From assembly GCF_902506535.1 (NCBI RefSeq), contig NZ_LR733827.1, positions 1,696,092 to 1,760,091 of the forward strand: a DNA stretch of 64,000 nt. Direction: 5' to 3'. A program made the position numbers and the translations under genes. The stretch comes from Pseudomonas sp. 8Z (lineage in GTDB: Bacteria; Pseudomonadota; Gammaproteobacteria; Pseudomonadales; Pseudomonadaceae). This document shows, in pieces, positions 28,756 to 38,194 of this stretch (positions within the stretch are counted from its first letter, which is position 1; every line of letters begins with the position of its first letter). The notes under the pieces are model-generated. The model did no database searches and was not told the DNA's origin. It saw only the letters and a program-made list of their open reading frames with translations.

Positions 28756-29310
28756 ATGCTGCATGACCTGATCCACCAGTTCGGCTACCCCGCCCTGATC
28801 CTGGGCACCTTTCTCGAGGGCGAAGTTTCGCTGCTACTGGCCGCTTATATGGCTGTGCGCGACGTACTGAGGATCGAATGGGTGGCGCTGTGCGCCTTTC
28901 TCGGCACCTTCGCCAGCGACCAACTGTGGTTCTACCTAGGCCGTCACCATGGCCGTGCTCTGCTCGCGCGCAAACCGCGCTGGCAACCACTCGGCGAGCG
29001 CGCCAGTGCATTGATCCAACGCTACCCGGATCTATGGGTGCTGAGCTTTCGTTTTCTCTACGGCCTGCGCACGGTAATGCCACTGACCATCGGCCTGTCC
29101 GGCTATTCCTGGCGTCGCTATCTGCTGCTCGACGCCATCGGCGCGGCCATATGGGCAGGTGGCATCAGCCTGCTCGCCTACAGTCTGGGCAACGCCATGG
29201 AGGGCTTGCTCGATGAACTGCGTCATTACCAGATTCTGTTGCTAGTCGTCGTGGTGTTGCTGCTGACCTTCGCCTGGCTCTATCGGTGGCGACAACGCCG
29301 CCGCGGCTGA
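28756..29310 (+). CDS. DedA family membrane protein
   Basis: 184 residues, SNARE-associated/DedA domain: FLEGEVSLLLAAYMA near residue 20, the family motif FRFLYGLRTVMPLTIGLSG near 97-115 (E...FR.LPGxR type) and helices to the end, closing with RWRQRRR. DedA proteins act in lipid flipping and membrane homeostasis. The ATG at 28756 has a weak ribosome site. Its last 69 bases overlap the 3' end of the convergent hydroxylase gene. Confidence 0.87.
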   Translation: MLHDLIHQFGYPALILGTFLEGEVSLLLAAYMAVRDVLRIEWVALCAFLGTFASDQLWFYLGRHHGRALLARKPRWQPLGERASALIQRYPDLWVLSFRFLYGLRTVMPLTIGLSGYSWRRYLLLDAIGAAIWAGGISLLAYSLGNAMEGLLDELRHYQILLLVVVVLLLTFAWLYRWRQRRRG

Positions 29311-30522
29311 ACGACACGCCAGCCAGATCCCCAGCAAGCTGGCCAGGGTGTAGAGCATTAGCCAGAACCAGCCCGAGCCCTGCAGCGAGAAGATCCCCAG
29401 CATCTCACTCAACCAAGCAGCAGGCAGATTCAACGCCAGCCGCCAGCATTCGCAGCGCACCGCCCAACTGCGCCTCTCCAACCAGGCGCCAACGCTGTAC
29501 AAGCCTAGCGTTATCCACAGACACGCCAGCAAGGTGGCGGTGGTACTCAGCCAATCCGCACATGCCAGCATCCCCACACCGGCCAGCAGGTAGCAGACGA
29601 ATTGCAGCAACGCATAGATCTGCTCGCCACGCGCCAAGGGCACCTCGAACTTGCGAAAGTCGCGCAGATCCGGCTTCCCTAGCCGATAGCGGGCAGCCAC
29701 GTCAGCCGGTCGCCAGCCAGTACGCATAAACCAGATACGCAGACGGTCCCACCATGAGGCGGTGCACCGAGCATCGCGCCATAGCCCGGCATAGACCTGC
29801 ACATTGGCCCACAGCGGATTCCAACTGGCCAGCGGCACGGTGACACCGAACACCACCGGGTGCTCGTCCAGCTCCTCCTGAAAAGTGCCGAACAAACGAT
29901 CCCAGACAATGAACACTCCGCCGTAATTGCGATCCATGTAAATAGGATTCTGCGCATGGTGCACACGGTGGTTCGATGGCGTGATGAACAGCCACTCGAA
30001 CCAACCCAGTTTGGGGATATGCCGGGTATGCACCCAGAACTGGTAGAGCAGGTTCAACGCCGCGATGCTGATGAACACCAGCGGCGGCACGCCGACAACA
30101 GCCAATGGCAGGTAGAAAAGCCAGCCGAAAACGAAGCCTGTGCTGCTTTGGCGCAACGCAGTGGAGAGGTTGTAGTCCTCGCTTTGGTGATGCACCGCAT
30201 GCGCGGCCCAAAGCACATTGCGCTCATGCCCCAGGCGGTGATGCCAGTAGTAGCAGAAGTCATAGAAGACGAATGCGCAAGCCCAGACCCATAAAGCGCT
30301 CTGTGGCAAATCGAACAGCGCCAGATGCTCCCAGGCAAAGGCGTAGGTCAGCAAGCCAACCACCTTGGTCAACAACCCGGTGGCTTGTGACAGCACACCC
30401 GCACTGATGCTGCTTAGGGCATCAGCCAGGCGATAATTGTGCATACCGCGCACACGGTCAGCGAACAGCTCCAGCGCAATCAGCAGAAAGAAAACGGGCA
30501 CCGCATAGAGAACGAACGCCAT
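29242..30522 (-). CDS. Sterol desaturase/fatty acid hydroxylase family membrane protein
   Basis: 426 residues, multiple membrane helices. Di-iron histidine clusters are all present: WHHRLGHE (about 101-108), HAVHHQSEDYN (about 117-127) and NHRVHHAQNP (about 200). The N-terminal 270 residues form the hydroxylase domain; the C-terminal 150 add four further helices, as in the PA5245-like/alkylglycerol-monooxygenase-type proteins. ATG at 30522 chosen because it opens directly into the first membrane helix (MAFVLYAVPVFFLLI). The substrate is unknown. It overlaps dedA tail to tail. Confidence 0.86.
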   Translation of the reverse strand: MAFVLYAVPVFFLLIALELFADRVRGMHNYRLADALSSISAGVLSQATGLLTKVVGLLTYAFAWEHLALFDLPQSALWVWACAFVFYDFCYYWHHRLGHERNVLWAAHAVHHQSEDYNLSTALRQSSTGFVFGWLFYLPLAVVGVPPLVFISIAALNLLYQFWVHTRHIPKLGWFEWLFITPSNHRVHHAQNPIYMDRNYGGVFIVWDRLFGTFQEELDEHPVVFGVTVPLASWNPLWANVQVYAGLWRDARCTASWWDRLRIWFMRTGWRPADVAARYRLGKPDLRDFRKFEVPLARGEQIYALLQFVCYLLAGVGMLACADWLSTTATLLACLWITLGLYSVGAWLERRSWAVRCECWRLALNLPAAWLSEMLGIFSLQGSGWFWLMLYTLASLLGIWLACRSAAAALSPPIEPGEGQQQHHDD

Positions 30523-30682
30523 ATCGTTGTACTTGTGTAGGGAATGGGCTGTTATTGATCCTATGCCCAAAGCCGTGCACTTTCGCGGCGCCAGATGACA
30601 CTCCGAGCGGCATTTGGCGACATCCACAACAGACAATCCTCGCGCCCGCTTCCCGGTCGCGGTTACTCACCAGGAGTCGAGC

Positions 30683-31342
30683 ATGAACAAGAAAGTGGCA
30701 GTGATTTTGTCCGGTTGCGGCGTCTACGATGGCGCCGAAATCCATGAAAGCGTGATCACCCTGCTGCGCCTCGACCAGCGCGGTGCCGAGGTGCAATGCT
30801 TCGCCCCCAACGTGGCGCAACTGCACGTAATCGATCATTACCGGGGCGAAGAAATGAACGAAACACGCAACGTCCTGGTGGAATCGGCGCGCATCGCCCG
30901 CGGCCAGATCAAGGACGTCAAGGAACTGCATGTCGCCGGCTTCGATGCGCTGATCGTACCGGGCGGCTTCGGCGCCGCGAAAAACCTTTCGGACTTCGCT
31001 AGCAAGGGCGCCGACTGCACTGTGCAGCCCGATGTACTGGCCGCCTGCAAAGCCTTCGCCGATGCTGGCAAGCCGGTTGGACTCATGTGCATCGCCCCGG
31101 CACTGGCGGCGAAAATCTTCGGCGCCGGCGTGGTCTGCACCATCGGTACCGACCCCGAAACCGCTGCCGCCATGGTCAAGATGGGCGCCGAGCATCATGA
31201 GTGCGAGGTGGATGAGATCATCGAGGATGAAGCTCGCAAGCTGGTCACCACCCCGGCCTACATGCTCGCCCAGTCCATCGCCGAGGCAGCCTCGGGCATC
31301 AACAAGCTGGTCGACCGCGTGCTGGATCTGACGCACCACTGA
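30683..31342 (+). CDS. elbB: ElbB/GatZ-type glyoxalase-like protein (DJ-1/PfpI fold)
   Basis: 219 residues. Isoprenoid biosynthesis protein ElbB family, class I glutamine-amidotransferase-like fold. Begins NKKVAVILSGCGVYDGAEIHE; the nucleophile elbow is GLMCIAPALAAKI near residue 137, and IVPGGFGAAKNLSDFA precedes it. E. coli ElbB has glyoxalase activity in vitro. ATG at 30683 with CAGGAG upstream. Stands alone between two repeat-bearing gaps. Confidence 0.92.
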   Translation: MNKKVAVILSGCGVYDGAEIHESVITLLRLDQRGAEVQCFAPNVAQLHVIDHYRGEEMNETRNVLVESARIARGQIKDVKELHVAGFDALIVPGGFGAAKNLSDFASKGADCTVQPDVLAACKAFADAGKPVGLMCIAPALAAKIFGAGVVCTIGTDPETAAAMVKMGAEHHECEVDEIIEDEARKLVTTPAYMLAQSIAEAASGINKLVDRVLDLTHH

Positions 31343-31356
31343 CGTCACGTCAGACT

Positions 31357-31397
31357 GTAGGGTGGGCCGGGCGGCGATCCGCTTCAGCCCACCCTAC
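31357..31397. repeat. REP-like unit GTAGGGTGGGCCGGGCGGC
   Basis: GTAGGGTGGGC at 31357 pairs with GCCCACCCTAC ending 31397 around GGGCGGCGATCCGCTTC. It is nearly identical to the unit at 1228-1260. Confidence 0.75.
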
Positions 31398-31508
31398 CGG
31401 CTGTGCACAGGCTGATCCGGCCAATGCTCACGACACTCCCGCCGCGCCACTGGCCAAACCGGCCAGCCTGCGGCAGCGTGCGAGGGAACGATTCGCGGAG
31501 CGACAACG

Positions 31509-31976
31509 ATGCCCCACGGCCACCACCTCGACGACGAGTTGCAGCAAGCGGCTGCGTCCTTCTTCGAGCGTATTCCCTTCAACCAGTTGCTCGGCATCGA
31601 GATCGACTCAATGAGCGCGCAACAGGTGGTCATGCACCTGCCAATGAAGCCAGAGCTGATCGGCAACTTCGTCCACGGCATCTTGCACGGCGGCGTGATT
31701 TCCTCGCTGCTCGATGTCTGCGGCGGCGCCATGGCACTGATCGGCGCCTTCGCCAATCACCAGCATCTGCCAGCAGCCGAGCGCATGAGCAAACTCTCCA
31801 AGCTCGGCACTATCGACCTGCGCATCGACTACCTGCGTCCTGGCCGGGGACAGCGCTTCATCGCCACCGCCACGCCCCTGCGCACAGGCAACAAGGTCAC
31901 GGTAATCCGCATGGAGCTGCACAACGACGAAGACGTGCTGGTGGCGGTGGGGACCGGCACCTACCTGTGCGGCTGA
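31509..31976 (+). CDS. Hotdog-fold thioesterase (YigI/PaaI-like)
   Basis: 155 residues, one hotdog domain. The conserved ILHGGVISSLLDVCGGAMAL (about residues 57-76) holds the catalytic-region HGG. LRIDYLRPGRGQRFIATA and VAVGTGTYL close the fold. Likely hydrolyses acyl-CoA esters; E. coli YigI is a medium/long-chain acyl-CoA thioesterase. ATG at 31509 with GGAG upstream. Confidence 0.87.
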   Translation: MPHGHHLDDELQQAAASFFERIPFNQLLGIEIDSMSAQQVVMHLPMKPELIGNFVHGILHGGVISSLLDVCGGAMALIGAFANHQHLPAAERMSKLSKLGTIDLRIDYLRPGRGQRFIATATPLRTGNKVTVIRMELHNDEDVLVAVGTGTYLCG

Positions 31977-32025
31977 GATGGGTCGGTAGAAGCCAGCTCG
32001 TCATGACGCCAGAGCAAGCTGGAGA

Positions 32026-32475
32026 CTAGCGACTCAAACGCGTGAGAATCCGATCCAGTGCATTGGCAAAGGCCTGTCGATCCTTCTCCGCATAAGGCGC
32101 CTGGCCACCGCCAACCTGGCCCTGCTCACGCAGATCAGTGAACAGGTTACGCACCGCCAAGCGCTCGCCCATGTTGCGCTCATCGAACTCACGTCCGCGA
32201 GGGTCGAGCGCCGCCACGCCTTTTTTCACCAGACGATCAGCCAGCGGCACATCGCTGCAGATCACCAGCTCACCCGGCACGGCATGCTCGACCAGATGAT
32301 CGTCCGCCGCATCTGGCCCGCTGGGCACCACCATCAGTTTCACGCAGGCGAAATTCGGCCTGGCAACGGCCTGCCCTGCCACCAGTACCACCTCGAAACC
32401 TCGCTTGAGGGCGAACTTCACCACCTGGTCGCGCGCTGCCCTTGGGCAAGCGTCGGCATCGATCCACACGCGCAT
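32026..32475 (-). CDS. YaiI/YqxD family protein (UPF0178)
   Basis: 149 residues of the UPF0178 family, a PIN-like fold. MRVWIDADACPRAARDQVVKFA at the start, NFACVKLMVVPSGPDAADDHLV, VICSDVPLADRLVKKG and LDPRGREFDERNMGERLAVRN are all typical. The conserved acidic residues suggest a metal-dependent nuclease, but no activity has been established for the family. Confidence 0.9.
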   Translation of the reverse strand: MRVWIDADACPRAARDQVVKFALKRGFEVVLVAGQAVARPNFACVKLMVVPSGPDAADDHLVEHAVPGELVICSDVPLADRLVKKGVAALDPRGREFDERNMGERLAVRNLFTDLREQGQVGGGQAPYAEKDRQAFANALDRILTRLSR

Positions 32476-32531
32476 AGAGCACCTTCGGTCATCAGTCGGT
32501 GCAGTATGCCAGCAAGGTACAAAAAGCGGCC

Positions 32532-32867
32532 TCAGCGGCGATGAAAAGCCGCGCAGCGCTCGCGCACGGTACGCGACAGATGGTCGTCGGCCAGCTCGAT
32601 CAGATCCAACTCGACCTCATCAGGCAGCAATTCGGCCACCAAGGCAGCCAGGCGGCGCTGACCGCGCTGATCCGCCCCGGAAACCGCCAGCAGCAGGCGC
32701 GGCTGCGGGCCGATGGACGGGTCACGCAAGGCGGCCAGATAGGCCTCCCGTACCTCAAGTTGAGCACAAGCATCGGACAGCGCCTGTTCCAGAACAGGAT
32801 GGCGCAGAGGAGCAACCGTCAGCTCAGGGCTGTCGGCGTAGTGGGTGGAATGAGTCGTGGAGGACAT
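32532..32867 (-). CDS. SseB C-terminal domain-like protein
   Basis: 111 residues. From about residue 20 the pattern (PVLEQALSDACAQLEVREAYLAAL, PRLLLAVSG, VELDLIELADDHLSRTV, ending AAFHRR) resembles the C-terminal domain of the enhanced-serine-sensitivity protein SseB, which ends in a similar PFYRR. The N-terminal SseB domain is absent. Its role is unknown. The ribosome site is weak. It sits 56 bases from yaiI on the same strand and may share its transcript. Confidence 0.7.
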   Translation of the reverse strand: MSSTTHSTHYADSPELTVAPLRHPVLEQALSDACAQLEVREAYLAALRDPSIGPQPRLLLAVSGADQRGQRRLAALVAELLPDEVELDLIELADDHLSRTVRERCAAFHRR

Positions 32868-32991
32868 GCGCGCACTCGGCAGAGGGATTGGAACCAGCCT
32901 AGGCGCTGTCAGACCAACTGTCGCGGCAACGGTTCACGCTCTGGAGCAACAGGCGGCCAAAGCCGCCCCCGCTCACGCATATCGCAACAGG

Positions 32992-34887
32992 TTATAGCGG
33001 ACTCTGCTGCGCCAAACGCCGACGCTCGCTCAGACGGCTACGCCCATACAGCAGAGCGATACCCGCCAGCGCCAGGCCCTGCGCCGAAAGACTCCAGGCG
33101 TCAGCATGAATGCCCAGCCAGTCGAAATCGAAGAACGGCACCGGACGCGTACCCAGCACACCGGCTTCCTGCAGAGCCGCCACGCCATGCCCGGCGAACA
33201 CCACCGACAGTACGCACAACAGAATCGCGTTGGCGCCGAAGAAGGTAGCCAGCGGCAGCTTGCGCGAGCCACGCAGAATCACCCAGGCCAGGCCGAGCAA
33301 CACCACCAGCGCCGTCCCGGCCCCCGCCAGCACCGCACTGTGCCCAGCCGGGCCAGCCTGCAGCCAGAGGGTTTCATAGAACAGAATGACTTCGAACAGC
33401 TCACGGTACACCGAGAAGAACGCCAGCACGGCGAAGCCAAAACGCCCCCCGCCGCCGACCAGGCTGCTCTTGATGTAATCCTGCCAGGCAGCCGCGTGGC
33501 GGCGGTCATGCATCCACACACCCACCCACAGCAGTACCACGCTGGCGAACAGCGCGGTAACACCTTCGAGCAATTCACGCTGGGCACCGCTGACATCGAT
33601 GGCGTAAGCCGCCACCGCCCAGGTGCCGACCCCGGCGATCAGTGCCAGGCCCCAGCCGATGTGCACGCTGCGCACTGCCTGCTGCTGCCCGGTGTTGTTG
33701 AGGAAGGCGAGGATCGCCGCCAGCACCAGAATCGCCTCCAAGCCTTCACGCAGCAGGATCAGCAAGCTGGAGAAGAAACTTAGCGAGGCGTTCATCGCGC
33801 CGCCCTGAAGCAGATCGGCCGACTTAGCCAACTCGACCTTGGCCAGCTCCAACGCTTGGGCAGCCTGAGCGACGCTAGCGCCATCCTGAATCGCCTGACG
33901 GTAGGCCATCAGCGCCTTCTCGGTGGTTTTGCGCTGCGCGGCATCAAGATTGTCCAGCGCCCCCTCGACCAGCTCAAAACCTTCCAGATAGGCGCCTACC
34001 GACAGGTCGTAGGCTTGCTCGACATTACCGTCACGGTAAGCCTGTAGGCTGCGTTCGAGGGTGCTGCGGGTATGCCCGATCAATTGCTGCGGGCCGCGCT
34101 GCTCCACCGTAGGACGGGCGCGCTGGGCACGGAAAGCGGCGATATCAGCGCCGGCTGCAGCGACCTCTTCAGGCGTACGCCCGGCCAGATCAGCCATGCT
34201 GAAATGCTTCTCGCCCTGCGCCTGCCCTGCACTGAAACCGGCAATGTAGACGGCCAGATCCCAGCGCTGACGATCATCAAGCTGGTCGGCAAAGGAGGGC
34301 ATATCGGTACCTTCGATGCCAAGACCAAGGGTGTTGTAGAGATCGAACAGGCTCAACCGATCCAGACGCGTGGTATCGCGCAGATTCGAGGGCGGCGGCT
34401 CCAGGCCGATACCCGCAGGGCCGTCACCGGCACCGGCATCACCGTGGCACACCGAGCAATGATGGGCATACAGCGGTGCACCACGCTCAGGGTCAGGAGT
34501 AATGGCTGGCGTCTGCGCCACCTGATAGACCTCAGCCAGGCGCGCACTGAGCTGGCGAGCCTGGCGAGCGACCTGCTCTCCCGGCTGACGCTGCTCGACC
34601 GCCTGATGCAGCGCCGTGAGGCCCTGCTCCAGCTCGGCACGCTCAGCCTTGGGCGGCAATGCAGCCAGCAGCCCTTGCAGCACCTTGAGAAACTCCAGTT
34701 GCTCGCGGTACTCACCCGCCTCGATCACTTGGCCGTCAGCTACGGTGGCCGAGTAGTCTGCGCCGATGTAACCGAGCATATGCAGGGCCTGGGCAGCGCC
34801 GTCAGGCGACTCTGCCTGGACGAAAGGGCTGCTGAGTGCCAGCACGGACAACAACAGGCAGGACAATAACGAGCGATAGCGACTCAT
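32992..34887 (-). CDS. FTR1-family iron permease with fused N-terminal cytochrome c domain
   Basis: 631 residues from ATG 34887. Signal peptide (SLLSCLLLSVLALSSPFVQA), a helical segment, a c-type cytochrome domain with heme motif CSVCH at 144-148 and probable axial Met in DMPSFADQL, a helical linker with LDNLDAAQRKTTEKALMAYR, then an FTR1 permease of seven helices from about residue 375. The first iron motif is intact (REGLEA) and the second reads RELFEV. The heme probably takes part in Fe2+ oxidation coupled to uptake, replacing the separate ferroxidase of yeast Ftr1; this is inference. No efeO/efeB nearby. Confidence 0.87.
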   Translation of the reverse strand: MSRYRSLLSCLLLSVLALSSPFVQAESPDGAAQALHMLGYIGADYSATVADGQVIEAGEYREQLEFLKVLQGLLAALPPKAERAELEQGLTALHQAVEQRQPGEQVARQARQLSARLAEVYQVAQTPAITPDPERGAPLYAHHCSVCHGDAGAGDGPAGIGLEPPPSNLRDTTRLDRLSLFDLYNTLGLGIEGTDMPSFADQLDDRQRWDLAVYIAGFSAGQAQGEKHFSMADLAGRTPEEVAAAGADIAAFRAQRARPTVEQRGPQQLIGHTRSTLERSLQAYRDGNVEQAYDLSVGAYLEGFELVEGALDNLDAAQRKTTEKALMAYRQAIQDGASVAQAAQALELAKVELAKSADLLQGGAMNASLSFFSSLLILLREGLEAILVLAAILAFLNNTGQQQAVRSVHIGWGLALIAGVGTWAVAAYAIDVSGAQRELLEGVTALFASVVLLWVGVWMHDRRHAAAWQDYIKSSLVGGGGRFGFAVLAFFSVYRELFEVILFYETLWLQAGPAGHSAVLAGAGTALVVLLGLAWVILRGSRKLPLATFFGANAILLCVLSVVFAGHGVAALQEAGVLGTRPVPFFDFDWLGIHADAWSLSAQGLALAGIALLYGRSRLSERRRLAQQSPL

Positions 34888-35001
34888 CAATGCAATCCGA
34901 AACGCGAATAGATGGCATTAAATTGTTGCTGGCGCGCCCCGTGCAAACAAGGAAAAAATGAAATATTTGGTAACAAAGCGCCTAGGCGCGCAGCGTCGGA
35001 C

Positions 35002-35634
35002 TCAGACGGCAGCGCGCTTGATCGTCGCCAGCAGCCCTGCGGCAGCCACGAACAGCGCCGCAAAACTGCGGTTCATCAGCCGCTGCTGGCGCGGCGTACG
35101 CAGCAGGCGCAGCACTCGCGAGGCCAAGCCGGTATAGCCGGCCATGACGATCAGATCGACCACGATCATGGTCACGCCCATCAGCAGATACTGCCCCAGC
35201 AGCGGCGCATGTGGGTCGATGAACTGCGGCAGCACCGCAAGCATGAAGACAATCGCCTTGGGATTGCTGGAATTGACCAGAAAGCCACGCAACACCAAGG
35301 TCAGCGGGCGACCGATGGGACGCACGGCAGCGCCGGCATCCAGATCGCTGGGCAGGGCGACCCACTGTTTGTAGGCCAGAAACACCAGGTAAGCCACACC
35401 GAACCATTTGATGACGCTAAATGCCAAGGCCGAGGTGGCGAGAATGGCGCCTACACCGGCGGCGACAATCGCAATCTGCAAAGCCAGGCCAAGCTGCAAA
35501 CCGAGGGCATTCCAGTAACCCCGCCAGAAACCGTATTGCAGGCCAGCCGACATCGACGCCACGGCGCCAGCGCCCGGTGACAGGCTGATGACCCAACAGG
35601 CCAGGAAGAAAGCAAGCCAGGTTTCCATGGCCAT
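35002..35634 (-). CDS. LysE/RhtB family amino acid exporter
   Basis: 210 residues with about six membrane helices. N-terminal WLAFFLACWVISLSPGAGAV and YGFWRGYWNALGLQLG are the RhtB/LysE signature, and GFLVNSSNPKAIVFMLAVLPQF the central motif. Exports amino acids or homoserine lactone-type compounds; the substrate is not readable from sequence. ATG 35634 has GAGG nine bases upstream; the ATG two codons later is an alternative. Confidence 0.88.
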   Translation of the reverse strand: MAMETWLAFFLACWVISLSPGAGAVASMSAGLQYGFWRGYWNALGLQLGLALQIAIVAAGVGAILATSALAFSVIKWFGVAYLVFLAYKQWVALPSDLDAGAAVRPIGRPLTLVLRGFLVNSSNPKAIVFMLAVLPQFIDPHAPLLGQYLLMGVTMIVVDLIVMAGYTGLASRVLRLLRTPRQQRLMNRSFAALFVAAAGLLATIKRAAV

Positions 35635-35694
35635 GAAGTGACACCTCGGGGCTGATGCGCTAGACGGGCACACAGCCTACTCCTGCCCCTGCGC

Positions 35695-36246
35695 TCAGCG
35701 CCAGCGGCGCACCGACTTCTGGAAAAACAGGCTGTTGGGCACCTGCAGCAAAGCGCCAGCACCTTCTTCGCTGACATCCTGCAAGGTGGTGTAGAACAGG
35801 TTGACGGCAATCACCCGGCCCTTCACGCCAGGCTTGTCGGCACTCTCGATGACTTCCACGGTGTCGCCCAGACGAAACGGCCCCATGGTGAAAATCAGCA
35901 GCGCGCAGAACATGTTCGACAGCACGCTCCAGATGGCGAAGAAGGCCACCGCAGCCACGGCGGTAAAGCCGGTCAGGGCCGTCCACAGCACAGTCGCGGA
36001 AACACCGAGACGCTCCAGCACCATCAGCAGCGCGCTGCCCATGATCAGCCAGCGCACCAGGCCACGCAGCGGCAGCAGCACCTCCTGCGGCAACAGGCTG
36101 TAGCGCTCGCCGAGGCGACTGATGGCACGAGTCAGGATGCGTTGCGCCATCCAGGCCAGGAAAATAATCAGCAGCACCTGCCCGGTTCGCACCAGCGGAT
36201 CGCGCCAGGTGGCGAGCAGTTGCAATAATTCCATTTGATCGATCAC
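35695..36246 (-). CDS. Small MscS-family mechanosensitive channel
   Basis: 183 residues: three membrane helices, with the pore-lining region GFTAVAAVAFFAIWSVLSNMFCALLIF (described in part) followed by the MscS beta domain GDTVEVIE and LLQVPNSLFFQKSVRRW. Much shorter than MscS (286), lacking most of the C-terminal vestibule. The GTG at 36246 overlaps the stop of the ABC-F gene (GTGA) and has AGGAGG just upstream inside that gene, so its translation is coupled. Confidence 0.86.
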   Translation of the reverse strand: MIDQMELLQLLATWRDPLVRTGQVLLIIFLAWMAQRILTRAISRLGERYSLLPQEVLLPLRGLVRWLIMGSALLMVLERLGVSATVLWTALTGFTAVAAVAFFAIWSVLSNMFCALLIFTMGPFRLGDTVEVIESADKPGVKGRVIAVNLFYTTLQDVSEEGAGALLQVPNSLFFQKSVRRWR

Positions 36247-38156
36247 TCGGCCTCCTCCAACTGTTGCTGCAGCGCCTCCAGGGTTTCCAGCGCCAGCAAC
36301 CAGGCTTCCTCCAGCTCAGCCTCGCGCGTTTTGAGCTGCGCCTGCTCAGCCAGACACTCACGCAGCTCGTCCTTGCGCGCAGCCTCGTACAGACTGCTAT
36401 CGCCTAACTGGGTTTCCACGGCGGCGAGCTTTTCCTGCACCTTGCCCAGCTCCTGTTCGAGCTTGTCGGCCTGCTTCTTGTGCGGCGCCAGTTGCTGGCG
36501 CAAAGCGGCGGCGGCCTGACGCTGGGCGCGCTTGTCGGTCTTGTCCGCCGCCCCCACGACTGGTGCGCTCGGCGGCGCCTGGCGCTGACGATAATCGACC
36601 AGCCAGCGTGCGTAATCGTCGAGGTCACCGTCGAACGGCACGACACGGCCCTCGGCAACCAGCAGAAATTCGTCGGTGGTGCTCTTGAGCAAATGGCGAT
36701 CGTGCGAGACCACCACCACGGCACCGGCGAACTCCTGCAGGGCCATGGTCAGGGCCAGGCGCATTTCCAGGTCGAGGTGGTTGGTCGGCTCATCGAGCAG
36801 CAGCAGGTTGGGCTTGCCCCAGGCGATCAGTGCCAGGGCCAGGCGCGCCTTCTCGCCGCCGGAGAAATTCACCACCGGCTCGTCGCAGCGCGCGCCACGG
36901 AAGTCGAAACCACCGAGGAAGTCGCGCAGGGTCTGCTCGCGCTCGCTCGGCGCGATACGCTGCAGGTGCAGCAGCGGGCTGGCCTTGTCGTCCAAAGCGT
37001 CGAGCTGATGCTGGGCGAAATAGCCGATCACCAGGTTCTCGCCACGGGTCAGGCTGCCGCTCAGAGGCTGCAGCTCAGCGGAGAGGTTCTTGATCAGCGT
37101 CGACTTGCCCGCGCCGTTGGGGCCGAGCAGGCCGATACGCGCGCCGGGTACCAGACTCAGTTTGACCTGCTGTAGCACGGTCTTGTCGCCATAGCCGAGG
37201 CGACCTTCGCTGAGACTCAGCAGCGGCGTGGAGATCTTCTCGGCCTCGCGGAAGACGAAGTCGAACGGCGAGTCGACATGCGCCGCGCTCAGTTCTTCCA
37301 TGCGCTCCAGCGCCTTGATCCGGCTCTGCGCCTGACGGGCCTTGGTGGCCTGGGCCTTGAAGCGGGCGATGTACTTTTCCATGTGCGCGCGTTGCGCCTG
37401 CTGCTTCTCGTACGCCTGTTGCTGCTGGGCCAGACGCTCGGCGCGGGTGCGCTCGAAGGCCGTGTAGCCACCGCGATACAGGTTCAGCTTGCGCTGCTCG
37501 ACATGGGCGACGTGGTCGACCACGGCATCGAGAAAATCACGGTCGTGAGAAATCAGCAGCAAGGTGCCAGGGTAGCTTTGCAGCCAACCTTCGAGCCAGA
37601 GAATCGCATCCAGATCCAGGTGGTTGGTCGGCTCATCGAGCAACAACAGGTCGGACGGACACATCAACGCCTGGGCCAGGTTCAGGCGCATCCGCCAGCC
37701 GCCGGAGAAGTCGCCGACGCGACGATCCATCTGCGCGTTCTCGAAGCCCAGACCAGCCAGCAGCTTGCGCGCGCGGGCGTCGGCGGTATAACCGTCGGCG
37801 CTATCCAGCTCGCTGTGCAGACGGGCGATGGCCGCACCATCATGTGCCTGCTCGGCAGCGGCCAGTTCGGCCTGCACGCGGCGCAGGTTGTGGTCACCGT
37901 CGAGCACGTAGTCCACCGCCAGGCGTTCGAGGTTATCGACCTCCTGGCGCATGTGGGCGATACGCCAGTCGCCGGGCAGCAGACAATCGCCGGCGTCTGG
38001 CGTCAGCTCGCCACGCAACAGGGCGAACAAACTGGATTTACCGGCGCCGTTGGCACCGATCAGACCGGCCTTGTGACCGGCGTGCAGGGTCAGTTCCGCG
38101 CCTTCGAGAAGGCGTTGCGGACCGCGCTGTAGAGTGAGGTTCTGGAGTCGGATCAT
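36243..38156 (-). CDS. yheS: ABC-F family ATPase (YheS-like)
   Basis: 637 residues, two ATP-binding cassettes and no membrane part. Walker A GANGAGKSS (about 35) and GPNGAGKST (about 340); signatures FSGGWRMRLNLAQAL and FSGGEKARLALALI; LLLDEPTNHLDLD in both halves. The inter-domain linker (about residues 245-300) is rich in Arg/Lys/Gln, and the C-terminus (about 545-637) forms a long coiled coil. ABC-F proteins act on the ribosome E site; YheS relieves stalling in E. coli. ATG at 38156 starts MIRLQNLTLQRG as in homologues. Coupled to the mscS-like gene. Confidence 0.92.
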   Translation of the reverse strand: MIRLQNLTLQRGPQRLLEGAELTLHAGHKAGLIGANGAGKSSLFALLRGELTPDAGDCLLPGDWRIAHMRQEVDNLERLAVDYVLDGDHNLRRVQAELAAAEQAHDGAAIARLHSELDSADGYTADARARKLLAGLGFENAQMDRRVGDFSGGWRMRLNLAQALMCPSDLLLLDEPTNHLDLDAILWLEGWLQSYPGTLLLISHDRDFLDAVVDHVAHVEQRKLNLYRGGYTAFERTRAERLAQQQQAYEKQQAQRAHMEKYIARFKAQATKARQAQSRIKALERMEELSAAHVDSPFDFVFREAEKISTPLLSLSEGRLGYGDKTVLQQVKLSLVPGARIGLLGPNGAGKSTLIKNLSAELQPLSGSLTRGENLVIGYFAQHQLDALDDKASPLLHLQRIAPSEREQTLRDFLGGFDFRGARCDEPVVNFSGGEKARLALALIAWGKPNLLLLDEPTNHLDLEMRLALTMALQEFAGAVVVVSHDRHLLKSTTDEFLLVAEGRVVPFDGDLDDYARWLVDYRQRQAPPSAPVVGAADKTDKRAQRQAAAALRQQLAPHKKQADKLEQELGKVQEKLAAVETQLGDSSLYEAARKDELRECLAEQAQLKTREAELEEAWLLALETLEALQQQLEEAE

Positions 38157-38194
38157 AATGGCCGCGGAGTCTACCAAATCGCCCCGGAGGCCGC

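Noticed and set aside
32992-34887. Cytochrome-permease fusion as a wholly new protein type
   Set aside because: Cytochrome c/FTR1 fusions are an established family; kept only as a lower-interest finding.
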